A DNA stretch of 64,000 nt. It comes from Lucinisca nassula (lineage: Eukaryota > Mollusca > Bivalvia > Lucinida > Lucinidae). Positions 1-10,749 of the stretch are shown in pieces. Below the pieces are notes generated by a model, which was not told the origin of the DNA, did not search any database, and saw nothing but the letters and a program-made list of their open reading frames with translations. The position numbers and the translations under genes are program-made. The stretch covers positions 83,736,651-83,800,650 of the forward strand of contig OY757026.1 in NCBI GenBank assembly GCA_963580285.1. Reading direction: 5' to 3'. The stretch's first letter is position 1. Each line of letters starts with the position of its first letter.

Positions 1-300
1 AGTTTAATAAATTCAATAATACATGAGCACGAATGCAAGATTCTATTTATCATATGACATTTTAAACGCACTTTATTCACGATTGTTTAACAAAAAAGTC
101 AATATTCCACTATTAGTAAACGCAACGTCATTAAGGACGTCGTAAATGTACATGTAACGTTACGGGAGGTATCTAGCTTATTTGCATATTAAATCCACTA
201 GTGGATTATCGAATTTATTACATTGTGTTATTACACTCTCAGACGGGACGTCATATGATAAATGTTTTTTCATTACATTAACAAGTCCGTGAAATGAACA
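1..300 (-). repeat. Palindrome-bearing repeat family D, copy 1 (incomplete at window edge)
   Basis: Reverse complement of the sequence at about 60265-60640 over most of its length: both contain ATAAATTC, TTTATCATATGAC, AACGTTACG and a short palindrome ATCCACTAGTGGAT (here near 191-204). A third copy lies at 53459-53597 and a weaker one near 56425-56600. No coding potential is seen. Probably an old MITE; the class is not identifiable because the window starts inside it. Confidence 0.6.
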
Positions 301-410
301 CCCCTGTAAACCAATGTCATGACGTTGCGTCGACGTTAATGCGGCGTTGCATAACGTCACTTGTCCAGTGGGTTCTTTCTTCTGCCAAACCCAGATTATG
401 GGTACCCTTT

Positions 411-545
411 AGCATCGTCACTTTAAGTGGTTCTTACGAGCACCAACAATCTATGTTATAAGCATAATTACAATTTTCATTATAAAAAATATCTGAAAGC
501 ACTGTGTCCTAGGGGTATGTTTTCCTTACGGCTGTTAAGTAATTT
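411..545. mobile_element. Decayed foldback element (subfamily A/B remnant)
   Basis: The run GGTTCTTACGAGCACCAACA followed by ATCTATGTTAT resembles the right arm of the foldback family seen best at 54158-54428, and CCTAGGGGTATGTTTTCC resembles the outer part of the same family. Too eroded to give ends. Confidence 0.3.
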
Positions 546-649
546 ACAAGACTGCGCAAACCCTTCTTACCCGGAAATCCATAAAAGGGACGTATGAAAA
601 CAGCGCAGACCCAGATCATAATGCGGTGGGTCATCAGGGTGTGCACTGT

Positions 650-880
650 TGACTAACAGAATTTGCCATAAAAATAAAATCGAAAAATTGACCCGTCACC
701 CATCAACCCATTCACTAATAGAGACCCCTAAACGGGTACCTTGGCAAAACAGTGTAGGCCCAGATCATACGCCGTAGAACGCGACGTCTGATCGGGCTCT
801 CACTGTTTTCAAAAAGTTAAGCCATTTCCCAAATAAATTTTGAAGAGAACACAACTTGACTCCCCTAAATTTTGTTGTTG
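650..880. repeat. Palindromic repeat family E (CAGATCAGACGCCGC type), copy 1
   Basis: Contains CCCAGATCATACGCCGTAGAACGCGACGTCTGATCGGG, read here as two short arms CAGATCATACGCCG and CGACGTCTGATC around AGAACG, followed by TCTCACTGTTTTC and an AT-rich tail ending near CTAAATTTTG. The same hairpin with flanks recurs at 34640-34860, 43560-43770 and 61375-61610. Non-coding; probably a MITE. Confidence 0.5.
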
Positions 881-2800
881 TTGTTTTCCAGTTTCCCCGT
901 GTCGCGGGTCGTCAGCTGGTGGGGTCCCAGGGAACGAATCTATGCTGGCACTACACCGTAGCCGTTCGGTGGTACCCCCATTCCCCGTTGCCGGTGAACA
1001 GGGAGACCATCGCTCGGCTCCAGCCCCGTCCGTCCATGTTTGTCGTCTCACGTCTCAGGTGTCTCTGAGCCCACGGGCATCCCCTTGCCATGTAGCCAAT
1101 CGCCGAGCTCCGTCCTGAGAGGTTTGTGAAACGGTGCCGTGACCTTTCCAGGTCTCGGTGGGGCTTATATTTTGTCTTCCCGTTTGCTTCAGGAGTGCAT
1201 GTGTCCTGTCGCTAAAGGGCATCTTTAAATGTAGGAGTTTCTGGGCTAGGCGTGCTTCATATTTCAAGGGCTGTGGATATGTTGCACAGTTCCAATGTGA
1301 GCCTTTGTTTTTGTGCAACATAGTTTAGTTGTAGTAATTTGGAACTCCATTCTAAAGGTTTGGCTACGTGATTGCACTGCGTTTAAGTTATAGCAGTGCT
1401 GTGCCTTGGGTTTTTGCGGTTTGCCGCAAAGGGGTGTGGGTTGTTTTGTGTAACAGGGTAGGTTCCGAGTTTGACCTTATCATAAAGGGGATCGTTTAGC
1501 AGTTAATTATGTTTGAAAGTTTCATTGCAATTTGGAAGACGTTTCTAAAGATTGCTATACACGTTTCCATGCTACGTGTTATGCACCTTATATCCAATCA
1601 GGGGATTCGAGACAAAGTTTTTAGCCATTTTGTGGTGCTTATTTGCACAACAAAATTGTAGAGTCCATCCATTTCTTTCTTCTAGCTTGTAGCTTCAGCC
1701 GCATCTACACCCTCACGCCAGCACCATGTCTATGGATGTCGTCTACGCTTTTTGTATCAATTTTGATATTGGTATTTTTTTTTTATTATTTTTTTGTTTG
1801 ATTTTTGCATATTTTTGTAACGTATGTACATTTTTACATTATTTGGTCTGTGCCCCCAGCTTATTGAGTATATATGTGGGCGGATGTGCTCGCCCCGCCA
1901 CGGACCTGTCATGTTTGTTTTTCTTGTGCTTTAAAGATGGTGTTGTCCGTTTTGGGGCAAGCCCACCCGCTCTCTATTGCTGGGTAGGACAGTTTTTGTA
2001 CCTGCAAGGTTGTGCTTGTAGATTATATTTTGTGATTTTTTGTTTATTCTGTACATACAACATATAGTATAGTATGATGGCCTCCGCTGTCTCGGGCCCA
2101 AGTTTGTGTTTATTTTAGTTAGTGGGTGACCTCTATCGCGGAGGATGTGGAAGTAGGTCAATCCCCTTTCTGCATTTTTTTGTTAAAGTTAGGAAAATGT
2201 GGTGCCCCTAGCTAGGCCTCCTCCACGTAGGATGTCATATTCTGTGGGGCCGTAAGTGGGTCATTCTGAGTCGCCATGTTTACATGTCATTATCGCAACC
2301 TACGTGAAGGAAGGCACCATAGGAGGAATTGTATTCCTACCTAGTCGTTTGAGGGCCCGAGATATCGTGTGCCGATCTCGTTAGCAATGTAGTTAGTACA
2401 AATTCATATAATCATGTAGGTCGCATACAAGCGTCCGCCAGCGCATGTGCGCAGTCGAGCACTCCTATGCGATCTTGTTCTTATGTGTCATATTTACAGT
2501 TAACAATGTTTGAAATCGCTTTTTGGGAAAAAACTCTTCTTCTTCTTCTTCTATCTCCAGGTTTTTGATCTCTCTTTTCCTATACTATCCTCTCTACGGG
2601 ATTCCTACTCTACAAATATTCTACAACTATCGCTATATCTACCTAATTGAGCATTGCGTGGGTGGATGTGTGTTGTTTTAGTTTTGCGTGGGTGGTTGTG
2701 TGTTGATGCCCTCCTTCAGGGTCGCGCTTAGTCATGCCCTAGTTAGTTAGTTAATTTCCCTTATCTGTATAAATATTTGGCCGTCTTGACCGTCCGTTTT
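880..2800. other. No recognised gene; G+T-skewed plus strand with a GC-rich patch
   Basis: Bases about 890-1130 are visibly GC-rich and CpG-containing, unlike the surroundings, and hold a 92-codon open frame (840-1118, plus) with no recognisable motif. From about 1300 the plus strand is strongly rich in G and T, with T runs near 1770-1800. A CTT run at 2537-2552 is followed by a pyrimidine tract and CAGG, a possible 3' splice site for the coding relic that follows at 2811. I cannot assign a function. Confidence 0.5.
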
Positions 2801-2810
2801 AATTACGGTC

Positions 2811-3162
2811 ATGGCGCGATTTGCTGTCTTTGATGATACTTATGTTAAACGACAAGGGCAGTACCGAGGGCTGTTTGATGTACCAGGCGAGGTTCGGTTT
2901 TTCGGCCGTGGTGGTATGCGCGTGGCGAGCTATGATGTTGACTTGTGGGACAGCGGTTCATATTTTTCGAGGGCAAAATTGGGACAGCGATGGTCGTCTC
3001 CACAGGCACTATTATAGGGACCGTATTCATTTGTCAAGGGAGGGACAGAAGCAATACCATGTGTGCTTAGAAAGGGCCTTCCTGCGATTTTTCTGCTGGT
3101 CGGGTGTTTATAAAATGTCCTTTTGTGGGCCCCCAGATCATTCCGTTTGGGTAACCTTATAA
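2811..3162 (+). pseudogene. SGNH/GDSL-type hydrolase-like relic
   Basis: Two overlapping plus-strand frames together resemble the ends of an SGNH hydrolase-like domain found in many mollusc and fish retroelement-linked proteins. The first frame (from ATG 2811) reads MARFAVFDDTYVKR, matching the usual xxFxGDSYVKR block but with the nucleophile Ser replaced by Thr, then a VRFFGRGGMR block. The second frame carries DRIHLSREGQKQY near 3028-3066, the usual D-x-x-H-L-S block. The middle of the domain (the GGND region) is missing and the two parts are in different frames, so this is a deleted, non-functional copy. SGNH domains accompany Ngaro/DIRS-like tyrosine-recombinase retroelements; that link here is inference. 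Confidence 0.5.
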
Positions 3163-3318
3163 TGTACATCCTTTATTCGAAAGCGAAATTTGCGAAAAAA
3201 AAAAAAAGGAAAAACAAAGAGATGTGATAAGGCCTATTGTTTCTTATTTCTGTCCCACTCATCTATGTGCATTCCTGAAGGAGAGCCTTTTTGTTTGCTA
3301 GTGTGTTTGTGTGCCGTT

Positions 3319-3800
3319 CTCCTTTGGGTTGTGTGGTTCTCGATCAGCCAGGATTTTGACGCAACGCTGCTCAGTGCCAAAGTCCTAAGACCGCAAACCC
3401 CAGCGTTACATCTCGTCCTGATTTCCCGTTTGCCTCACCCCCTCCGGAGAGGCCGGGCGATGGATTTTCCTTGTGGTGGATCCATGCCCAGTCCCGGCGT
3501 GTTCTCGTGTGATCCTCTTTTGGGCAGTGTGGCTCCCGATCAGCTAGGATTTTGGTGCAGCGCTCATAAGTGCAAAGCCAGTAGGCCACAACCACAACGC
3601 TACATCTCGTCTTAGCCTCTCGCTTGCCATACCCCTTTGGAGGGTGGGTCGGGGCCATGGATTTTCCTTGTGGTAGGTCCATGCCCCGTTCTGTTATGGT
3701 CTTCTCACAATGATCCAGGGATCGCTGTCACCGTTAGGCACTCCTTAGTGCAAAGCCGAGGCCGCAAACCACAGTGCCCACCGTTGACTTTGTTCCCCTT
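3319..3800 (+). repeat. 196-bp imperfect tandem repeat, about 2.4 units
   Basis: CTCCTTTGGG at 3319 recurs as CTCTTTTGGG at 3515, giving a 196-base period. Shared blocks in order are GATCAGCCAGGATTTTG, a CAACGCT block, ACATCTCGTC, GGATTTTCCTTGTGGT and CCATGCCC. A third, shorter and weaker unit runs from about 3710 to 3800. The repeats follow the SGNH relic by 150 bases and could be the repeated terminal region of a Ngaro-like element. Confidence 0.7.
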
Positions 3801-3996
3801 TTTGCCGTGAGACGGCCGCCCTTTGATCACTACGCTCCTTTTTGGTTGGTTGCGTCTTAGGTGCGGTTAAATCATTTATTGTTTCTGAAATCGGGTCTCT
3901 AACGGTTTGGGTTTCAGGCATGTTTGTGTGTAACCTCGTACGGGGTGTGTCTCTCGTAACAGTGCAATAAATTTAGTCTGCGCCCTTAGCTTTCCC

Positions 3997-5904
3997 CTAT
4001 ATTTTGTCCAGGTAGTTTGTTTTCTCAAAGAATTTGAAAACCGCGTCCCTCATTTCCTGTGACATTAGATTGAGCAAAGAAATCGCGTTTATCTCCCCTT
4101 GGTATCCTAGTGCTGTCAGTTCTCCCTTTAGTTCCCTTCTAGCGGGGCACTCTGCGAGGTAGTGTTGAACACTCTCAACCCCGCCACAGTGCCCGCATAA
4201 TGGATCGGCCGCGTTATAGAAGATGTTGTGTGCATTTAGTCCGTTGACCCCAAGTCTTAGTCGTGTATATATGCGATCGAGCTTTCGGCTGTCGCTGTAT
4301 TGAACTATTTTCGGGGTCAAGGACTGGCAGATCGAGTGTCTGAAGCCGTGTTGTCCCTGCCATATGCGCGCCCATTCCTTTTTGATGCTGGCCTTAATGA
4401 TTGTGTAGACTTCTTGTGGGGTGGGGAGGTAGTCAAGTTCCTTCCCCCGGGTCAGAGCTTCTTTGGCCAGCGTGTCTGCGCGCTCATTCCCCTGCACGTT
4501 GCAGTGGGAGGGGATCCAATCTATGTTCAGGGTGATGCCTTGTTTCAGTATTTTGTGTATTAGGATATGAATGTCCTGCAGTATATCCGGTCTTGTAGTG
4601 CTGTTTCCAGAGTTTATGCTTTGTACTGAGCTTAGTATAACAACACTATCGGGTTTTTCTTCCTGTATCCATTCCAAGGCTTTCTGTATGGCTATAAGTT
4701 CTGCAGAGTAGACTGTGAGGTGCTGGTTAAGTTTGAATTTTTGGTCGAAATTCAATTCTGGTATTGTGAAAGCGCACCCTGTTTCTTTTTTGTCAGCATC
4801 TTTGCTTCCATCAGTGAAAATTTTAAGCGCTTGCTTATAGTTTTCACTGATGTGTGATTCTGCGATCTCATTGCATTTTTTCTGTGTTGTTTCAGTTTTC
4901 TTTATGACACCCGTTAGTGTTGTTTTTGCGCGTAGGCTTCTTAAATTAAAAACTTCCGGATATGTTTTTTCCGCTGTTTTGACCTGTTCGAGGTCATGGT
5001 TTTTAATTAGGTCCTGGACTTTGATAATATAGGGGATCTTTCCTCTTAACCTATCTCTGTTAACATGATTGGGCGTGTCGGCGATCATTTCGTTTATGGG
5101 GAGACTTTCCCTAAGACTGCTTGAGCGGGCCCAGTACTTGAGCTGCAGTTCATCCCTCCGCAGGTGCAGGGGCATGACGCTGCATTCAATCTCCAGGTCC
5201 AGGTTCCGCGTTCCCCTGTATGCCCCAGTAGCGATTCTGAGGGCTGCGGCCAGTATGCTATCTAGTTTTTTCAGGTGTGATGGCGCAGCAGACGCGTATG
5301 CTTGGCAGCCATAATCAATTTTGCTTCTTATGAGTGCTGTGTACATTTTGATCAGGGTTTTCTTGTCTGCTCCAAAGTTTGCCCCCGAGACCGCCCTGAG
5401 CACATTTAGGTCCCGCTGGGACCTGGACACCAGATTTTCAATGTGCAGTCTCCATGTTAGATTGCTATCAAAGTACATGCCCAGGAATCTGGCATGACTG
5501 GCGTACTTTATTTCCTGCCCGTCATACGCAAGCCTGGGCATGCCCTTTGTGTCTGCGAAATTTCTATTGAAAACCACCACTGTTGTTTTTTCAGTTGATA
5601 ATTTGAAACCCCAGTTTGTAGCCCAATCACGTATGGCATGTAGCGCTTTTTGTAGTGCAGGAATGGCACTTTTTGGTTTTTTCGCGGTTTTCCATACTAA
5701 GCCGTCATCTGCGAACATGGATATTTCCAGCGGTAATGAGTGAAGTGTTTCCTGCAGTGTGTTCATTAGTAGGTTGAAGAGGATAGGAGATAGCACCGAC
5801 CCCTGGGGGGAACCATTCTCGCATTCATAAAAACCGGACACATCGTTTCCTATTTTTACGTTCATTTTTCTATCAGTCAAAAAGTCTCTGATCCAGGTTA
5901 ACAT
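3997..5904 (-). pseudogene. LINE polyprotein C-terminal part: RT palm, RNase H, CCHC knuckle
   Basis: A 635-codon uninterrupted frame. RT motif PQGSVLSP is at residues 33-40 and the catalytic FADD at 64-67. RNase H begins near residue 360 with FTDGSKDAD, then YSAELIAIQKALEWI (about 399-413) and IPSHCNVQGNERAD (about 464-477). The third acidic residue is missing: SSVQSI stands where SDSxSAL is usual, which would impair RNase H. A Cys-x2-Cys-x7-His-x4-Cys knuckle lies at 570-586. The usual upstream fingers are in other frames, so the start at 5904 is simply the first ATG after a frame break at the C-run 5942-5955. Confidence 0.85.
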
Positions 5905-6043
5905 TTTTCCATGAATTCCAAATTTGTTCAGTTTTAGAAGGACCCCCCCCCCCTAGTCCACAGTAGGTCGAAAGCTTTTTCTAAATCCAAGAAAACCGCT
6001 ACCAGTGAGTGTTTGATTAATTTTGCCTTTCGGATGGCGGATT

Positions 6044-6493
6044 CTAGTCTGGTGATTTGGTCAATGGTAGATCTATGTTTCCTAAAACCTGATTGTTCGT
6101 CTGTGCTAAGAGTTTATTTTTCTCAATGTGTGCTGTTAGTCTAGATGCTACCATGGTTTCCATGATTTTACATATGGTTGATGTGAGTGAAATCGGCCTA
6201 TACGATTTCGGCTCATGGGGGTCCTTGTCCGGTTTTAATATTGGAACGATGGTGCTCTCCTTCCATTGTGTAGGGAGGGTCCCCTCGTTCCAAGATTTGT
6301 TTATTAATGCGAGCAGCTGATTTTTTCCCTTTTCTGGTAGATTTTTTAACATGTCGTAGTGAACGGTGTCGGCCCCGGGGGCGGTGCTCTTTTTCTTATT
6401 TAGCGCGCTTTGCAGCTCCCTGTGGGAGAAGTTCGCATTGTATGCACGGCACTGGCCAGCGCGATCGGCGTCCTGAACGGCCTGCTCAATCAT
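6044..6493 (-). pseudogene. LINE RT fingers segment
   Basis: Contains the N-terminal reverse-transcriptase blocks STAPGADTVHYDMLKNL, IVPILKPDKDPHEPKSYRPI and SLTSTICKIME typical of LINE RTs. The frame continues upstream to about 6680 without an ATG. It ends at 6044 after a frame break near 6090-6100: the plus strand there still encodes, in another frame, the expected SGFRKHRSTIDQI block. Same element as the neighbouring minus-strand frames. Confidence 0.8.
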
Positions 6494-6663
6494 TGGGTCC
6501 TGCGTTTCCCTAATGCGCCTAAAGTTTGGGTCTAAATTTTCATTACTGCAGACTTTCCGGTAGTGTTGTGCTAAGATTTCTACTTTTTCTTCGTTTTCAT
6601 GAAAGCTGTTGTTTCCTTGTTTTAGAACCTCTACCGGCTTTAGGGGTTTTCCATTAAACCTTT

Positions 6664-7500
6664 TTATTGTGTCCCAAATTTCTTAGCATTTGTTTTGTAT
6701 GTGAGTGTGGATACAAAATCCCTCCAGGCTTGTTGTTTCGTTTGTGTTAAAATATATTTTGTTTCCTCTCTTACACGTCTATATTCCTCCAAAAGGGCGG
6801 CTGTTTTGTTTTTCCTATATTTATAATATATTTTGTTTTTCTTTTTGACTGCCTTGCTACAATTCTCATCCCACCATGGTAAGGTGTTTTTTTGCCCATT
6901 TTTTGGTTGTGTTTTTGGTATTGATTTTTCACATGCCGCCATTATTTCCGAAACAAAATCCTCATTGTTTTTATTGATATTCGTGCCTTCGAGGGATATG
7001 ATGATGTGTTTAAGTTTCTGCCTAAAGAGGTCCCAGTCTGCTTTGTCTAAATTCCAACGTCGGGCAGGCCGTTGCGTTACGCATTTGTGAGTGAAGTTGA
7101 GCGACGTCAGGATGGGGAAGTGGTCGCTTCCCATCGTGTCGTCTCCCACTTGCCACTCACTAGATTGGCATAGTGATGCGCTAACCAGTGTTAAGTCTAT
7201 GGCGCTCGTGCTACCGCGCTCGACGTTGAGTCGTGTGCCACACCCCGTGTTAAGGATTACGTAATCGGTGCTGTTTATGAAATCGACCAGTTCTAGACCT
7301 CGTCGTTTTTCGTATGTGGGGTTGTGGTTTGTTTCCCATAGTTCGTGTCTGGCATTGAAATCCCCTAGAAAAATTGATTTTTTCCCTATTTTTTTGTAAA
7401 TTTCATCATAATCGTCAGACGTTACTACTGCTTTAGGTGGTGCATAGAAGTTTACTATGTCTATGTTTTCTTTTTGTCCAAAAATTCTGACGATCACCAC
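6664..7500 (-). pseudogene. LINE endonuclease domain, main part
   Basis: Endonuclease-exonuclease-phosphatase fold motifs are present: FLGDFNARHELWE (catalytic Asp/Asn), a RGSTSAIDLTL block, and GSDHFPI (catalytic Asp-His). After the endonuclease comes a basic linker of the kind seen between EN and RT. The frame shifts relative to the N-terminal piece at a run of eight T at 7511-7518 and is lost again near 6680. Confidence 0.85.
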
Positions 7501-7502
7501 CT

Positions 7503-7814
7503 CTATATCTTTTTTTTTGTGTGTCTAAATTTGATTTCTTCCGAATCTAATCCTGTTTTGATAAAGGTGGCTAGCCCTCCCCCGCGCTCCCCCTTTTCCC
7601 TACTGAAACTGACCGGAGTTTTGTATCCTGGAATTTTTGTTGGTTTACTATCTTGTTTTGAGAAAGTTTCTTGGATAGCTATTACCTCCGGTGTGTAGGC
7701 TAAAGTTTCTAGATAATTCCCTAAAGCCCCGAGTTTTGTTCCATTTTCCCTGCCAGACAGACTACGGGCGTTCCACTGCAACACACGGATTTTCGCAATG
7801 GTGCTGGGGTCCAT
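7503..7814 (-). pseudogene. LINE endonuclease N-terminus
   Basis: Starts MDPSTIAKIRVLQWNARSL; the N of WNARSL and the E of AIQETF are the conserved Asn and Glu of the APE-like nuclease. The 103-codon frame ends at the T-run where the next piece takes over. This ATG is the likely polyprotein start because the nuclease normally begins within 10 residues of it. Confidence 0.8.
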
Positions 7815-7965
7815 AATTAGGCAGTTAGAGTTTTTTATGTTTTAGTATCGTGTGTTTTTACGTCCACCCTTGATCCTTCGTCCAGGATCAGTGGAGCTGT
7901 AATCCGCGTTTTTCCTTAAGTGTTCTTGTGTGTCGCGCTTGTTGTGTTTTCTCCTTGTGATTTTC

Positions 7966-8040
7966 CCCCTAAATTTTGAAATGGACTCCTGCTATATATA
8001 TAGAGGAAGATTCCATTTGGTACAAAAATGGTTAAATGAC
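7966..8040. repeat. Repeat fragment shared with 61390-61436
   Basis: CCCTAAATTTTGAAATGG and GACTCCTGCTATAT match in reverse complement the sequence just upstream of the family E hairpin at 61500. This marks the outer side of the LINE 5' junction. Confidence 0.5.
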
Positions 8041-8284
8041 CAATGAATGGATTTGTCCATCATAAAAAACAATGGAAGAGCCCACAAGTGTACAATGGGT
8101 AAAGAATAGTGACAATAAAACCCAGACCCTCATCTCAGTTAACCCATAAAATGTGCCGTCTGCTTTGTCGTCTGCTGGTTACTTTAAAATTCATTGTTGC
8201 GAACCAAGAGGACCCAGACCAGACTTATCCTCTATGGGCAGTCTGATATGAATCCAGACTGTTTGTCTGTATAAATTATTTCTG

Positions 8285-8387
8285 CTCCTGAAAATATCGC
8301 CTTTTGATGTCGTCTGCTGATACAGCAGACGACATCATAAGGCGACATTTTCAGGAACAGCAGACGACATCAAAAGGCGTCATTTTC
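8285..8387. repeat. Hairpin with 35-base arms plus an extra arm copy
   Basis: CTGAAAATATCGCC...CGTCTGCTG (8288-8319) pairs with CAGCAGACGACATCATAAGG...TTTTCAG (8324-8353). A second direct copy of the right arm, CAGCAGACGACATCAAAAGG, begins at 8358. GTCGTCTGCTG also occurs singly at about 8166-8178. Loop is only TATA-like, 4 bases. Confidence 0.75.
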
Positions 8388-8575
8388 TGTATCAGTTAAT
8401 CTCGACATGATAATGGTAAATAAAGAGCTACAATTATACCCTTAGCATGGTTAACAACGATGCAACCGTTTTCTCTTGTCTTGCTACATAAATTAAATTT
8501 TGCGACGCCCATTACTGTCTTTCGGCCAATCGGATTACGTGATGTAATTTATTCGTACAAATTCACGAAATGAAT

Positions 8576-8645
8576 GATAAACATTGTAGAAACGGATCAA
8601 ATAGCTTCTCCCAAAGACATCTGATCTGTTTCTACAACATTTATT
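8576..8645. repeat. Short foldback (about 22-base arms)
   Basis: AACATTGTAGAAACGGATCA (8580-8599) is nearly complementary to TGATCTGTTTCTACAACATT (8623-8642). It is followed directly by a run of about 20 T at 8648-8667. Confidence 0.7.
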
Positions 8646-9070
8646 GTTTTTTTTTTTTTTTTTTTTAATCCAGGTTTTACCTCGCCGTCACCACCATTTA
8701 AGTCCGATTCTGGAGATGTTGCTTTCGAATAATTTTTTGGTACTTTTTACCCGACATTCAGAAATGAAATGATGCTGGCTAAGCAGATCCGGGTTAATTT
8801 CGTTAGCAATTGACATAATCGAAATACAAATGAGAACGACCAGCACGGAAGGAGGTCGGTGTGTGCGTGTGAGGGGGGGGGGGGAGGGAATAATAAATCG
8901 GTGCGGGGGCGGTGCGAGGCATTATTATGATACAGAACAATAAAATGATATTATCTGGCCCATATGAATAAATGATGCAGTGGTATGAGTGGGCGTTTTG
9001 TCAAACGACAATTTATTTCCCTGCTGAGGCATCAGTTGTACAGTGTGAGGCATTGGTATTAAATGCCGAG

Positions 9071-9367
9071 GGCCACCCCCGCCCATCGGGGCTTGAAGGA
9101 ATAGATGGGCTGCATGATGCTTCCATGCAGAGCTGAAACCGACCGCACGACAGTACTGGTAAACTGCTTAGAGGGTCTAAGCCTGCCCAGGGAAAGCGGT
9201 GCAAGTAGGACCGTCCATGCATAAACCTTATTGGTTTCAATGGGCGGCAGGGCTTGAGATGTCATTTCATCTCAATGTCGGGTAAAAGTCCCACAAAATT
9301 GGCAGCAACGTCTCTAAAATGACATTGACAGTGTTGACGGGGACGTTAAACCTCAAATCAAACAAAC
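9071..9367 (+). mobile_element. Short retroposon family S, copy 1 (10-bp target duplication)
   Basis: Family S is a ~300-bp non-coding element that starts CCACCCCCGCCCATCGGGG, has a central hairpin CTTAGAGGATCTAAG and ends GACGGGGACGTTAAACC then CAAATCAAACAAACAAA. Seventeen full or partial copies lie in this window on both strands. Flanking AAATGCCGAG is present at 9061-9070 and again at 9368-9377, a target-site duplication proving retroposition. The AAACAAAC tail and 10-13 bp duplications fit a mollusc SINE; a GAGCTGAATCC motif in better copies could be a diverged B box. Confidence 0.85.
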
Positions 9368-9419
9368 AAATGCCGAGTGTGCACTTCAATGACGTGATTA
9401 ATTCTAAAGTACAGGAGTA

Positions 9420-9560
9420 CTTCTGTCTGAACATATGCTTATATGAATCAAAGCGCTGATTGTCTCTGAGTGTTGGTTGGGATAATAGTACTGAACTGAG
9501 AATCGAACTGTTCGTTTAACACTTAAATTCCAGTATTTTAAGCAAGCACAGTAGCCCTAA
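9420..9560 (+). repeat. Repeat family R, fragment
   Basis: TACTGAACTGAGAATCGAA, TTCCAGTATTTTAAGCAAGC and AGTAGCCCTAAT match the start of the better copy at 13420-13530. No coding potential. It marks an older repeat into which later elements inserted elsewhere. Confidence 0.6.
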
Positions 9561-9909
9561 TCTGACAGTTATGTGGCCTCTGATTAGGTTTACACTGTTT
9601 GCCAATGCCCAAGTGCACGAGCACAATCCAGAATTTACTTTTTACGCAACGTTCTGACGACTTATGGAGGCGACTATCGACGCTATAAACTGGATTTGTT
9701 CAGGAAGGTCGGCGGCAGTCAGTGATAGTCACACGGACAATAGCAAGCTTTTAACGTAGACTGTGGATACTTGTTAAAACACTTCATGATAAGAAAATTA
9801 TTCAGTACAATTTTTGTCTGAAAAAAATATGGCAGCATTTTCCTTCCAAGTTTTTCAACTTATTTACTTGTCACTTGTTAATGTGTTTAATTATTTCCTT
9901 TCTGTATAC
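9561..9909. other. No recognised feature
   Basis: AT-rich unique-looking sequence between the family R fragment and the next short retroposon; only a 65-codon frame with no motif. Confidence 0.5.
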
Positions 9910-9922
9910 ACATATTTTCAAC

Positions 9923-10224
9923 GGCTCCCGCTCATCGGGGCTTGGGGAAATAGATGGGCTGCACGATGCTTCCACGCAGAGCTGAATCCGATCGCACATG
10001 ATTACTGGTAAACCGCTTAGAGGATCTAAGCTTGCCCAGGCAAAGTGGTGCGAGTCAGACCGTCCATGCTTATAAACTCTATTGGTTTCATTGGACGACA
10101 GGGCTTGAGATGTCATTTCATCTCAATGTCGGGTAAAAGTCCCACAAAATTGGAAGCGACGTCTCCAACATGACCTGTACAATGTTGACGGGGACGTTTA
10201 ACCACAAATGGAAAAAAAACAACA
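9923..10224 (+). mobile_element. Short retroposon family S, copy 2 (13-bp target duplication)
   Basis: Full-length family S element with 5' CTCCCGCTCATCGGGG and a 3' end GACGGGGACGTTTAACC drifting into an A-rich tail. ACATATTTTCAAC occurs at both 9910-9922 and 10225-10237, bounding the element exactly. Confidence 0.85.
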
Positions 10225-10339
10225 ACATATTTTCAACAAGCACAACGCGTTCATCTGTCTGAATATACAATATTTCATTGATAATGCTTAACCTAATATG
10301 CAACACAATCTGTGCTAGAAAAGCATATATAGCATGTAT

Positions 10340-10617
10340 AGCATTTTATCCAGCTGCAAACAGTGTAGATCCATGGATTGCTCCTGATCAGAACCTACAA
10401 TGTTTGTCATAGTCTCAACTCCCTCTCGCAGTCTCCTCCCTCAGTCCCACCGCTCCATCCCATCTCATGAATAACAGTGATCAGAAACAGAACCCCTTCA
10501 GCGATATGTTTAAAAAATCATTCTGCCTGTTAATGCAAGCCCCAACACAGGTCGAGGAGGCCCCACCTTTTTTTTTAATTCTCAAACTCAGTTTTTCAAC
10601 CCTTACAAAATACCTGA
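10340..10617 (+). repeat. Repeat family R, copy 1, left part
   Basis: Shares CAGTCCCACC, GAATAACAGTGATCAGAAAC and TTCAGCGATATGTTT with 13540-13610. The copy is interrupted at 10617 by the ribozyme array and resumes at 11915. Confidence 0.7.
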
Positions 10618-10695
10618 ATATGTTCTATAAAAAGGGTTATCCTTTGGAAGCAAGGAATATACCACAGAGGGGAAAAATATGGAGTGTACATGTTT

Positions 10696-10749
10696 TCTGG
10701 GCCAGACTAGCTAGTTTCGGCCAATTAGGCCTCATCAGTGACCCTCAGA
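10696..10749 (-). ncRNA. Type I hammerhead ribozyme, unit 1 (core intact)
   Basis: Read on the minus strand: stem I left strand GGGTCA, core CTGATGA, stem II GGCC-TAATT-GGCC, core GAAA, short stem III CTAGCTAG, then TC (U16.1 and C17) and stem I right strand TGGCCC. Stem I pairs six bases including one G-T wobble, then three more after a two-base bulge. All invariant residues are present. Predicted cleavage lies between bases 10705 and 10704 (minus strand, after GTC). Confidence 0.9.

Larger units (their letters stand above)
3985..7965 (-). mobile_element. I-group LINE (endonuclease, RT, RNase H), broken copy
   Basis: Four minus-strand frames in order encode one long polyprotein: apurinic-type endonuclease, reverse transcriptase, RNase H and a C-terminal CCHC knuckle. 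That order is that of the I/Nimb/Vingi/ingi group. No ORF1 is found between the endonuclease start (7814) and about 7966, where the sequence joins a repeat also present at 61390-61436, so the element is 5'-truncated or single-ORF. The 3' limit near 3985 is approximate. Three or more frame breaks lie at or close to homopolymers, so some could be assembly errors. Confidence 0.8.

Noticed and set aside
840..1118. 92-codon frame in a GC-rich patch
   Set aside because: No motif, overlapping frames on both strands are equally open as expected from high GC; not supported as a gene.
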